Source: Heterohyrax brucei (taxonomy: Eukaryota; Chordata; Mammalia; Hyracoidea; Procaviidae). Taken from it: a stretch of 64,000 bases of DNA. This document shows, piece after piece, positions 33,565 to 42,589 of this stretch (position 1 is its first letter; each line of letters begins with the position of its first letter). Below the pieces are notes generated by a model. That model made no database searches. It worked only from the letters and a program-made list of their open reading frames with translations, and was not told the origin of the DNA. The DNA lies in contig CM053162.1 of assembly GCA_028571685.1 (NCBI GenBank), positions 66,514,351 through 66,578,350 on the forward strand, written 5' to 3'. The position numbers were made by a program, and so were the translations under genes.

Positions 33565-34050
33565 AAATCGATGCCTGAGAATTATAGTGTTAGCTAAGAA
33601 TATTGAGTATACTATGAACTGCCAGAAGAACAAGAACTTTTTCTCTCTTGGAAAAAGTACAGCCAAAAGTTTACTAGAGGTGAGGATAGTAAAACTTCAT
33701 CTCACATTATTTTGATGTGTTATCAAGAGGGACCAGTCCCTAGAGAAGGAATCATGCTTGGCAAAGTAGAGGGTCAGCAAGAAGAGGGAGACCCTCGAAA
33801 AGCTAGACTGGCCTAGTGGTGGTAAACAATCAGCTCTACCCTAGCAGTGAGTGTGAGCATGTTGCAAGACTGGGCATTGTGTGTTCTGCTGTGTGTAGGG
33901 TTGTTATCAGTTGCAACTGACTCACAAGCATCACAACAATGGCAAGGATGGCATAGGACCAGGCAGAGCTTCTTTCTGTTGTGCATAGGGCCACTATGAG
34001 TCAGAACTGAACTGGTGGCACCTCACAAAAAAAATAACAGCAACAATAGT
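33565..34050 (+). mobile_element. RTE (BovB-like) LINE 3' end
   Basis: 'aatcgatgcctgagaatta', 'gaatattgagtatactatga', 'gaccagtccctagagaagga', 'atgcttggcaaagtagaggg', 'aagaagagggagaccctcga' follow the RTE coding end. 'ttctgttgtgcatagggcc' and 'actatgagtcagaactgaac' form the 3' tail, finishing in an A-rich run with 'aacagcaacaatag'. That tail is the same sequence found at AfroSINE 3' ends. Confidence 0.85.
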
Positions 34051-34061
34051 ATCAAAACCTC

Positions 34062-34221
34062 CAAACGAACCCTCTGCTATGAAGTTGATTCTGACTCACA
34101 GCAAACCTATAAGACACAGTAGAGCTGCCATGTGGAGTTTCCAAGGAGTGACTGGTGGATTCAAACCGCTGACCTTTTGGTTAGGAGCCACAGCACTTAG
34201 CCACTATGCCACCAGTATTTC
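34062..34221 (-). mobile_element. AfroSINE
   Basis: 'gaagttgattctgactcaca', 'gtggagtttccaaggagtg', 'accgctgaccttttggttag', 'cactatgccaccagtatttc'. Confidence 0.95.
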
Positions 34222-34246
34222 CGATAGTAATACAGAGACACCATTT

Positions 34247-34247
<1 letters not shown>

Positions 34248-34289
<42 letters not shown>

Positions 34290-34378
34290 ATGTATATACC
34301 CACACACATATATGTATGTATATATATATATATACTAATAACGCTGTGTGGTTTTGTGTGTGTGTGTGTGTGTGTGTA
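34248..34378. repeat. microsatellite cluster (TG)n / (TATA)n
   Basis: About 20 TG units (34251-34288), a 'tatgtatgtatatatatata' stretch (34312-34334) and a second TG tract (34353-34376). The open frames here are repeat artefacts. Confidence 0.95.
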
Positions 34379-35315
34379 AAAGACAGAGTTTTAAGGAACT
34401 GATTCATGCAATGATGAGTGCTGGGAAATCCAACATTTATAGATCAGGTGGCCGACTGGAAATCCTGATAGTCTTGACTCCAGGAGGAAGGTTGACTGGA
34501 AACCCTGGCAAAATACTTACATTTCAGGCAGAATTCCTTCTAGATAGGAAATCTTATTGATTGTTCTTTTAGACCTGCAACTGGAGGAATGAGGCCCACA
34601 ATATTACTGAAGGTAGTCTCCTTAAGGTCCACTGATTGCAAAGGTTAGTCGCATCAACAAAATACTTTCATAATTAACGTCTGGACTAGTGCTTGAGTGA
34701 ACAACTTAGCCTAACTAAGCTGACAAATAAAATTAGCCATCACAGTGTCTTTGGTTTGTTTTGTATAATTCTCTTTTTCGGTCACTTGATTACTTTGTGA
34801 CTCTATAGGAAGCTCCAGTTTTATGCTGTGTATTTCTTACCCTAGCCCTAACAAACAAACAAATAAATCGCACCTACTACCATCGAGTCAATTTCAACTC
34901 GTAGTGACCCTATGAGAGTTATTTCTCTAAGGCCTGGGATGCTTTTATATAGAAACTGTGATCTGGGCTCTGTATCACTGTTACTAGGTCTTTATTGCTT
35001 CTAGCCCTCTTAGCTGATAGACCAAGAATACGTATGATTATCCAACTCATGTATAAATATTTGTATATGCAACCACTCTTAAATCCATTTACTTAAATAT
35101 GAGTTCATACTGACTTTTCCAACTCTAATCCATTACTCTTGCTTCCCTAATCTCACACTTCAACTGTAAGAAAGCTGATTCCTACCACCTGCCATGCATT
35201 TACTTAATTCACCATTTTCAATATACAAGTATAGAAGTACTAGGTTTCTAACAAAGTAAGTGCAGTTCTATGTGCATTTCTTTTGCCTTTACTATTATTG
35301 ACTTCATTCGATACA
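34379..35315. other. unassigned DNA with one SINE remnant
   Basis: A short antisense AfroSINE tail remnant lies at about 34877-34920 ('ccatcgagtcaatttcaact'). The rest is unrecognised. Confidence 0.4.
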
Positions 35316-35382
35316 GGTGCTCCTTGAATACTTCTAGGGGTCAGTTCTACTCTGGCCCCCAGGGTCACCACATGGCTTGGCT
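35316..35382 (+). mobile_element. AfroSINE fragment
   Basis: 'acaggtgctccttgaatact' and 'cagttctactctggccccca' cover the middle of the SINE only. Confidence 0.6.
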
Positions 35383-36959
35383 GGCGTTACAGACTCTACC
35401 TCCACTGAAGTTTTTTCATAAAACTTTTTTTTAAAACTGGTAAATTTTTATATCTGGGTATGTATAGAAAGAATGTTTTAATAATTGTTTTGAATTAATT
35501 GAAAGGAAAGTGAATGCATTATTCCCATAATTTGTCATATATGAGGAAAAGGAAGAAGTTTTTGTGATTGCATTTGGGCAAATCTCAAAATAATTGAGAT
35601 ATAAAAGACACGTGTCAGGTTATTTTCAAAGATGGCCCCTGGCATGCCCTGACTTCTGTCTTTACGTAATCTACTCCTCCTTAGCGTAGGCCTGACCCCA
35701 TTACTTGTTTCTAAAGGATTTGTTCACAGACCCATTCTTTCATCTTCAACACAAGCAACGGCAAGGTGAATAGTTCTCACGCTTAAAATCTCTGTGATCT
35801 CCCCTTTTTGCCTCATTTCTGGACTTCTGTTTCTGTCGCACCTTGGCTGACTTTTTTGTCATCTTCCTCTTTTAAATGCTTGTGTGATTAGATTATGCTA
35901 AACTTGGTCAACTGGTTAGTAACCTTAATTACATCTGCAGTGTCCATTCACATCAGTACCTATATTAGTGCTTGACTGAATAACCAGTGGATAGAATTTT
36001 GGGGACATCAGTAGAATCCTGCCAACTACAGTGTTCAACAGAACTCCTGCTTTGAAGTAATGTTGATTGGTTACTTCAGTATGGAGGCCATCAATCACAG
36101 ATTCTCTCAGGGCTGGAAGCTTGCAAGAAGTAGGGTAAAACAGTAAGAGTTGTGAAACACTTAGATACATCAAAACTGACTGGCTGTGTGATTTAAAACA
36201 ACAACAACAAAATCAATAAATTACTGGAGTGATGATAAGCTAGAAGGATCATAAATTGCATAGGTGGCTTATGAGAAATGGAGAGATAATCCTGCCCACT
36301 AAATTGACTACTCTGTCCTCGGAATGTAACTATCTATTATGTGGTCCCCTAGTGTGGAAGAAGCCAGATTGATGACTGTGATTGGACAGGTGTGGCATAA
36401 GCCTCTATTAGGTTTTGACTTGGGATCAGAAATCAGGTGAGTTTTTTTACACTCATAATGCCATTCATCATCACATGGGCAAGAGGGGTGGCACTCTACC
36501 TCCATGTGCTTTTGTGCTGCCTGGAGCCAAGGGAATAGGGCAGCCAGGGTGGCAACACAGTGGCGGAGCCTGCATGCTCAGCCAGCCAGGCCAGGTGATG
36601 TGACTGCCTTTCTCAAGTGGCCAGCCTATTCTGAGGCTGTATATTATGGATGGAAAAAAACAGTGATACTCACCCTTTCTGTTGTTGAAAGAATATATTT
36701 TGATTTCTCGTATTTACATTGTTTACCATTTGGATGACATAAACCCAATCTTCAAAACTGTGAAAGGATAGCTTGCTAATTTCAATTTTAAGAAATTAGC
36801 TTGGGAACATGTGCAATAGATTTAAATCAGGGAGAAGTGGATGCAAGTTTTCCCCTGTAGGATCTTAAACAAAAAAGGATATATTTTATTTTAAAGCATA
36901 GTTATGGTTTTTAAAAAGAGTTTTGACTTGCATATTTGCTATTGTAAAACAGGACTATG
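35383..36959. other. mostly unassigned DNA
   Basis: A segment at about 35880-36040 ('aaccttaattacatctgcag') is typical of an antisense ancient LTR of MaLR/ERVL kind, family uncertain. Open frames at 35925-36737 lack domains. Confidence 0.3.
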
Positions 36960-37020
36960 CTTATAAAAGCCATTATTATCAAGTTGATCTTGACTCACAG
37001 TGACGTGTTGTGACAGAGTA

Positions 37021-37764
37021 GCTTAGTCACCTAGTACTGCTGTAACAGTTTTAACAAGGAGAAACTTATTCTCTGACTGTCTAGAAGGCTAGAAGTCCAA
37101 AGTCAGGGTACCAGCTCCAAGTGAAAGGCCTTCTCTCTCTGTTGGCTCCTGGTGGTATTCCTTGTTATCCGTCTTCCTAGTAGAGGAGTTCTCAGCACAG
37201 GGACCCAGGAACCAGCAGATGCATTCTTCTCCTGACTCTTGTTTCTTGGTGGTGTGAGGTTCCCCAGTCACTCTGCTCACTTCTTTCTTTCTATATCTCA
37301 GAAGAGCTTAGCTTAAAACACAATCTAATCTTGTAGATTGAACTTTGGCTCATTGACCTAACTGCCACTGATCTCAACTCATCACATCATGAAGACGCAA
37401 CTTGCAACACTCACGAAAACCCACATCAGATGACAAACGGGTGGACTATTCACATCCCAGCTCACTCTAGCACTTCTCAAACTTGCACGTGCATATGAAT
37501 CACCTGGGCATCTTGTTAAAATGCAGGCTCTACAGTGAGACTGGAGTGGGAGCTAAGATGCCGCATTTCTACTCAGCTCCCTGGTGGTGTGGATACTGTG
37601 GATCTGCACGGCATGTGTTGAGTAGGGCGCGTTTACTGTGTCGGTGCAGGTGCTGCCTCCTCTCTGTCCCCACCTGGATGTGGCTGCAAGTAAGCAAGTA
37701 CAGGGAATCATGGCCTAGCCAAGGTGATAGATTATTTTAGGAATACACAATTCAATCCACGGCA
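37021..37764 (-). mobile_element. MaLR-like LTR, interrupted by MER5A-like sequence
   Basis: 'cttagtcacctagtactgct' to 'aattcaatccacggca' with 'gaaggctagaagtccaaag', 'ctctctctgttggctcctgg', 'acacaatctaatcttgtaga' and 'gaatcatggcctagccaagg' in antisense family order. It is longer than its relatives because of an insertion at about 37465-37690. Confidence 0.85.
37465..37630 (+). mobile_element. MER5A-like DNA transposon remnant
   Basis: 'cacttctcaaacttgcacgt', 'gcatatgaatcacctgggca', 'tcttgttaaaatgcaggctc' and 'gccgcatttctactcagctc' match the non-autonomous hAT (Charlie) element MER5A. The terminal repeats are eroded and no target duplication was visible. Confidence 0.8.
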
Positions 37765-37845
37765 GTCTCCGAGGAGCAGCTGATGTATTTGAACTGCCAA
37801 CTTTTTGGTTAGCAATCATAGGTCTTATTTACTATGCTAGAGAGA

Positions 37846-38143
37846 GAAATGGAACATTCCCCAGGGAAAAAGGTAGGTGCTCCAGAGGAAGGAGCCACTG
37901 CTCAAAGGTCAGTCTGGTGATCCTTCTTGCTGGGAAACTAACTTCTTATTTGCTGTATGTAGGCTCTGAGTTATTATGAGTTTAGGATTTTTATAGTGAA
38001 GTAGAAACATGCGTTAAAAAAGGGAATATCACTTCTAGACAGATTTAACATTTTAGGACAATCACTTTATTTTGGTTTTTGGATAGGCAACACATTGCCA
38101 TAGTTAAATAATGTGTGTATGTACATGCGTGCGGTGCATGTGC

Positions 38144-38174
<31 letters not shown>

Positions 38175-38248
38175 CGTGTGAAAAATTTTGCTCCTGCTGA
38201 TCTTATCTTCGTGGACCCGTACTAACATCCTCCGTATTCAAGTACATA
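37846..38248. other. unassigned DNA with a TG tract
   Basis: A (TG)n tract lies at 38145-38171 within a longer TG/CATG-rich stretch from 38112. Nothing else recognised. Confidence 0.5.
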
Positions 38249-38797
38249 CAAGGTCTGACGGTTAAGTTTGTGAACTTAATTGTTCTAAGTGCTACATACC
38301 TCATTGCTGAATATCACTACGGTCAACTTTAAAGTACTCCCTTTGAAAAGCTGTACACAGAAGCCAGTACCTAGTCTATGCTTCAGAGCAATTTTAGAAC
38401 TCTTTCTGGAATAGCCACTGTGCACGGTGGCAGAGCGGTAAGTTCATGAACTTAATTGTATAGTTGACCGTGAGGGAGTTTTTAGCAAGGAAACAAATCA
38501 CTGTGTTAGAACACCCTCTCTATTCACCTGATCTGGCCCCCAGCGACTGTTTTCTTTATCTGAAGGTAAAGGAAATACTGAAAGGGAGCTATTCAGGACA
38601 TCAAGGGTAATACAATGACAGCTCTGATGGCCATTTTAGAGAAAAAGTTTCAAAATTGCTTTGAAGGGTGGACTAGGTGCTGGCATCAGTGCAAAGCTTT
38701 CCAAGGGGAGTACTTCCAAAGTGACTAGTGATATTCAGCAATGACATACGTAGCACATTTTCTAGGATGAGTTCACAAATTTCCTTGGCAGTCCTCA
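38249..38797 (+). mobile_element. palindromic mariner derivative, copy 3 (type A junction)
   Basis: A 549-bp element with the best-kept ends: 'caaggtctgacggttaag' preceded by TA at 38247, and 'aaatttccttggcagtcctc' at the right. The left arm (38249-38421) is an inverted copy of the right arm (38629-38797). The junction region 'gccactgtgcacggtggc' leads into an internal terminal-repeat copy ('agttcatgaacttaattgta') and the transposase C-terminal remnant ('ctattcacctgatctggcc'). Its length and junction agree with 1586-2142, so the arrangement was inherited by both rather than formed twice. Confidence 0.9.
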
Positions 38798-39001
38798 CAT
38801 TGTTAGTACCTTCTGTATATTCCAAGAGATATTTTTCATATGTATAGGAGTGGATATCAGTGTGCATTTTTATCCATCTTCAACATAAAATGCAGTGTGC
38901 TTTAACACTTGTCCCACCTATAATCATACCTTAGAAATTTTCCCTATCAATACATGAATTACTTCTGTGTTCTTGTTTATCGCCACATAGTGTTGTTTCT
39001 G

Positions 39002-39185
39002 TTGTGTGCCGTCATTCAGTCAATTCCTTCTCTGAGTCACCTTCTCAGTCACTCACCTTCTCTGAGCAGAACTGCCATGTAAGGTTTCCTAGGCTGTGAT
39101 CATTACCGGAGCAGATGTTTTTAGGTGTTTTCTTCCACAGAGTCACTGGCATGTTAGCAGCCTAACCCTGAGCCACTGGGCCTCC
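39002..39185 (-). mobile_element. AfroSINE long form
   Basis: 'tgtgtgccgtcattcagtca', 'cagaactgccatgtaaggtt', 'cattaccggagcagatgttt', 'gcatgttagcagcctaaccc', with a short internal duplication of a 'gtcaccttct' type near 39036-39060. Confidence 0.75.
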
Positions 39186-39383
39186 AGAGCTCGTTTGTCC
39201 CTTGGGTCCTCAATTCCTTATTTGCAATTCAAAACAAAACAAAACTTTAAATTACTCAGCATTTTCGAATATAAGAATAGCATGTATGTGTATTCACTAA
39301 AAGACACAATAGAATGTTTCTGGCAACATTACTCACAACAATAAACACTAACGTTATCCTACTGTTCTGCGGAACCCAGAAAG

Positions 39384-39543
39384 CCAAACCCTCTGCTGTC
39401 AAGTCAGTGATAACTCACAGAGACCCTACAGGACAAAGTAGAATTGGCCCCATCAAGTTTTCAAAGAGCCCCTGGCAGATTTGAACTGTTGACCTTTTGG
39501 TTAGCAGCCATAGCACTTAACTACTACGCCAGTAGGGTTTCCA
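39384..39543 (-). mobile_element. AfroSINE
   Basis: 'gtcaagtcagtgataactca', 'ggccccatcaagttttcaaa', 'ctgttgaccttttggttagc', 'tactacgccagtagggtttc'. Confidence 0.95.
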
Positions 39544-39644
39544 TGATCAGCAGAAGAAATGCTAAGTAGACTGTAGCGTATCCATGAAATAGAAAATCGC
39601 CCATCAATTAGAATGAACAATCTACAGTTAAGCAGAACAATTTG

Positions 39645-40004
39645 TGCCCCGGCCTGCGGGACAAATCAACGAAAGGATGAGGGAGAGCCTGTGAAAGTAA
39701 ACAGGAAAGGCGGAAAAATGGAAGGCAAGACAAAATTCTGATCAAGCCTCAGTTTTATTATCAAAATGAGGTATATTTATAGCGGTAGGAATAAAGGGAG
39801 GGATCAAGTGACGTAGGGATGGAGTGACATTTGGAGTGAGGTAGTTGTCGGCTGGGGATTGGATATACATAGGACTAAGGCAGTGACATCAGGCAGGAAG
39901 TTTTTCCTGCGCGTGGGCCTTTTGAATTTCGCGGGCGCGGGCTTTTTCAGCCCTACAAGCTTCCTGTATGTCGGGGCCTGGGGGCTCACCCACGGCTCCC
40001 GACA
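39645..40004 (-). mobile_element. class II (ERVK-like) solo LTR with 6-bp target duplication
   Basis: On the minus strand it starts 'tgtcgggagccgtgggtgag' and ends 'gcaggccggggca', with TG...CA ends. It is flanked by a perfect 6-bp duplication 'aatttg' (39639-39644 and 40005-40010), the size typical of betaretrovirus-like integrations. A TATA-like box is the complement of 'ggtatatttata' (about 39770-39781) and the polyadenylation signal is the complement of 'tttatt' (39754-39759). CpG-rich blocks such as 'ttcgcgggcgcgggc' (39928-39942) are unmutated, suggesting a fairly recent insertion. No internal retroviral sequence remains, consistent with LTR-LTR recombination. Confidence 0.9.
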
Positions 40005-40310
40005 AATTTGTATGCATCTAAGAAACACAATGTTGAATCAGAGAGGCCAGGCACAAGGCAGAACATGCTATCTTCTACAAGCATACGTGGTGAGCACAGA
40101 GCGAGCCAACCCTTCTGCGTAGGTGAAGCTAGGGCTCTGTGGAAGAAGGCGTGACGGGGCCATGCGGGATGCTGGCCATGTCCTAATTCTAAATCTTGGC
40201 ACTGGTGACACTGATTTATTCAGTTTTGCAAATTCCTCAAACAATACTTTCAGGCTTTGTGTACCTTGTTTGCATATATATTGTACTTTAATAAAAAGTT
40301 CAAGAAGAGA

Positions 40311-40889
40311 GAGCTTCAAAAGCTAATAGTATTTTTATTACTAACTTGATGATTTTATTAGTTATCAATTGCTGCTGTAGTAATTTACCAGAAACTTAGG
40401 GGCTTGGAAAAAGCTAAAATTTACTATCCAGTGGTTCTGTAGCTTAGAATTCTCAAACACAGTGTAGCTTTTTGGTTTTCTGCTCCTGGTCTCACAAGGC
40501 TTCAGTAGGGCCTGCTTTCTGTTTGGACGCTGCAGGACAGAATCTGCTTTGAAGATTGTTCAGATTGTCTGAATTCAGCTCCTTGCAGCTCTAGGGCAGA
40601 GACCTCCACTTCCTTGCTGGCTGTCAGCCCCTCTGAGTTCCCTCCAGGCACCTGTATTCATGGCTGCCCCACATCACCAACCCAGCAACTGTGAAGGGAG
40701 TTCTTCGTGGCATCCCTTCTTCACAGTCTCTTTCCTTCTTCTCTTCTCCTCTCCAGTTCTTCCAATTTTCCTTCTAGAAAATGAAGATCCTGAAGGCTTT
40801 ACTCCACTCTCGTCACTGAGGTCAACTCTGCTTTGAGGAGGAGGCAGCTGTTCCCCAGTTGTAGTTTGTTTTACATTTTTATTTATTGA
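40311..40889. other. possible ancient LTR-type repeat
   Basis: 'ttatcaattgctgctgtag' followed by 'aatttaccagaaacttagg' (40358-40400) matches the start of a common antisense mammalian LTR-type repeat also glimpsed at 7905. The family cannot be named. The remainder is unrecognised. Confidence 0.35.
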
Positions 40890-41400
40890 AAAAATGTGTT
40901 TATTTTTTTGTTGTGGTGGTTGAGAATATACATGGCCAAACATAGACTAATTCAGTGGCTTCTACATATAAAATTCAATGAAACTGATTACGTTCTTTGA
41001 GTTGTATAACCGTTCTCAGACAATGTTAACGTGAACTCACTGACCCTAAGTTTCCTATCTAAGATCTTGAGCTGCTGTTGTTACTTTGATTCCACACTAT
41101 AGTTCTTGAAAGAGCGTAGTGCTCAAGGCAGGTGTTTTCCCTGGCTGTACTTTGAGAACTTTCAAACTTGAGGGATTTGTCTCTCAGCACTATGTCTGAC
41201 AATGTACTGTTGTTATCCTTAAAGGTTTCATTGGCTAAAACTCTGCAGTAGATCTCTCGGTCTTTTGTCCTAGTCTGCCCTGGTCTAGACGCTCTGCTGA
41301 AACCCATCTACCATGAGTGACCATGCTGGTGTTTGAAACGGTGGTTGCATAACTTTCAGCGTCATAGCAATGTGCAAGCCACCATGGTACAACAGAGAGA
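40890..41400 (-). mobile_element. probable L1 3' untranslated region and adjoining unclassified repeat
   Basis: 'tgagaatatacatggccaaa', 'gtggcttctacatataaaat', 'gttgtataaccgttctcaga' resemble an antisense L1 3' region common in this kind of genome. 41150-41400 also looks repeat-derived, but I cannot assign it. The 82- and 114-codon minus frames here are not genes. Confidence 0.4.
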
Positions 41401-42584
41401 TGAGTGGTCAGTAAAATATGATGCATGTGTGTAACTTTAAAAACACTGAATAGTAATAAATCTAGCTTATTGATATTTCTGTATATAATAAATGATTTTA
41501 GAGACCTAAGGGGCATGATTAGAAAATCATAATGGAGAAGAAGAGGTAGGGAAAGAAATGAGACTAAGAATTCATACACAAGTACCGTTAACTGTATTAT
41601 TATTTTTTTATTTTTCTTCTTTATTTCTTTAATAAATAAAGATTTGAGGAAAGATGTAATAATATGTTCATTCTAGGTGGTGGGTACTTTATGTGATAAT
41701 ATTTTTAATGTCATGCAAATAATTCATAATAAAAAATTATTGATTATAATTTTATTTTATTGATATTTTATAATACATACTTCCTGATATATTCTTAATT
41801 TTACTTTTATTTGCTACCGGGAGAATTTTAAACTCTGGAAATGTAGTTTAGCTGTTTAGACTGTCTTCCACAGGGAAGAAAACTGTCCTTACAACCAAAA
41901 ACCTCTTTGATATAATTGGTGCTAGTGAGATGGAAATATAATCTTAATTTTTCCCCAGATGAAGAACACTTTGAATTGTGACTATCTTTTCCTAAAGGAA
42001 AACTAAAATAGCAAACAATGGCCTTTATAAAATACGCAATAGAAGGATTAACTAATAGGAGAGGCAACAGGAAACTATTCCAAGATCAAAGAGAGAAATT
42101 GTGGCCAACTAAGCATTCACATTGTTTACTGAAAAAATAAACTTTATTGCCCAATAACAGCACATGCCATAAGGCTTTTACTGTTCATACTTACATTAAT
42201 ATCTGATAAAATTGCAGAAACTGTGATGTCAACTTTCCAAATCTTTGATAATTCCTTTGTTGGCCTCAGGGACTTTGAGGTTTAGCCACTCTGCCATTTT
42301 TAACAACATAGACATGACTTTGCTTACCAAGAAAGGGCTGTGGTAGCATCCTGGGCAGGTGATAAGTAGACCTCAAAGATGTGTGCTTTGCTGGTAAATC
42401 TCTGATAAGTATCAAAGCCATTTTTGATGTAGGACCTTATTGAGCCATTTTCCACATTTTGCCATTCTGAGAACAATTATACTAGCCTCTTGCATAATAT
42501 TACTTCTTATTTGTATTATTTCTTGAAGGTTTGTCTGCAAATATTACTGGACTGGGAAGATATAGGAATACAAAGTACCACTTG
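41401..42584. other. AT-rich unassigned DNA
   Basis: Long A/T-rich stretch (41590-41815); no gene recognised. Confidence 0.4.
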
Positions 42585-42589
42585 GATGC

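Larger units (their letters stand above)
36960..37845 (-). mobile_element. AfroSINE split by an LTR
   Basis: The tail half is at about 36963-37020 ('ttatcaagttgatcttgact') and the head half at about 37765-37845 ('gaactgccaactttttggtt', 'cttatttactatgctag'). Roughly 15 bases of the SINE middle are missing between them. An antisense MaLR-like LTR lies in the gap. Confidence 0.75.
39230..40310 (+). mobile_element. L1 3' end, interrupted by a SINE and an LTR
   Basis: Pieces at 39240-39360, 39545-39640 and 40005-40310 read in order as an old L1 3' region: 'acacaatgttgaatcagaga' (the usual 'acataatgttgagtgaa' region), 'ttggcactggtgacactga', and the end 'tattgtactttaataaaaag'. The AfroSINE (39384) and the ERVK-like LTR (39645) inserted later. 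Confidence 0.75.

Noticed and set aside
34079-34560. Open frames rich in Val/Cys
   Set aside because: Produced by reading through TG microsatellites.
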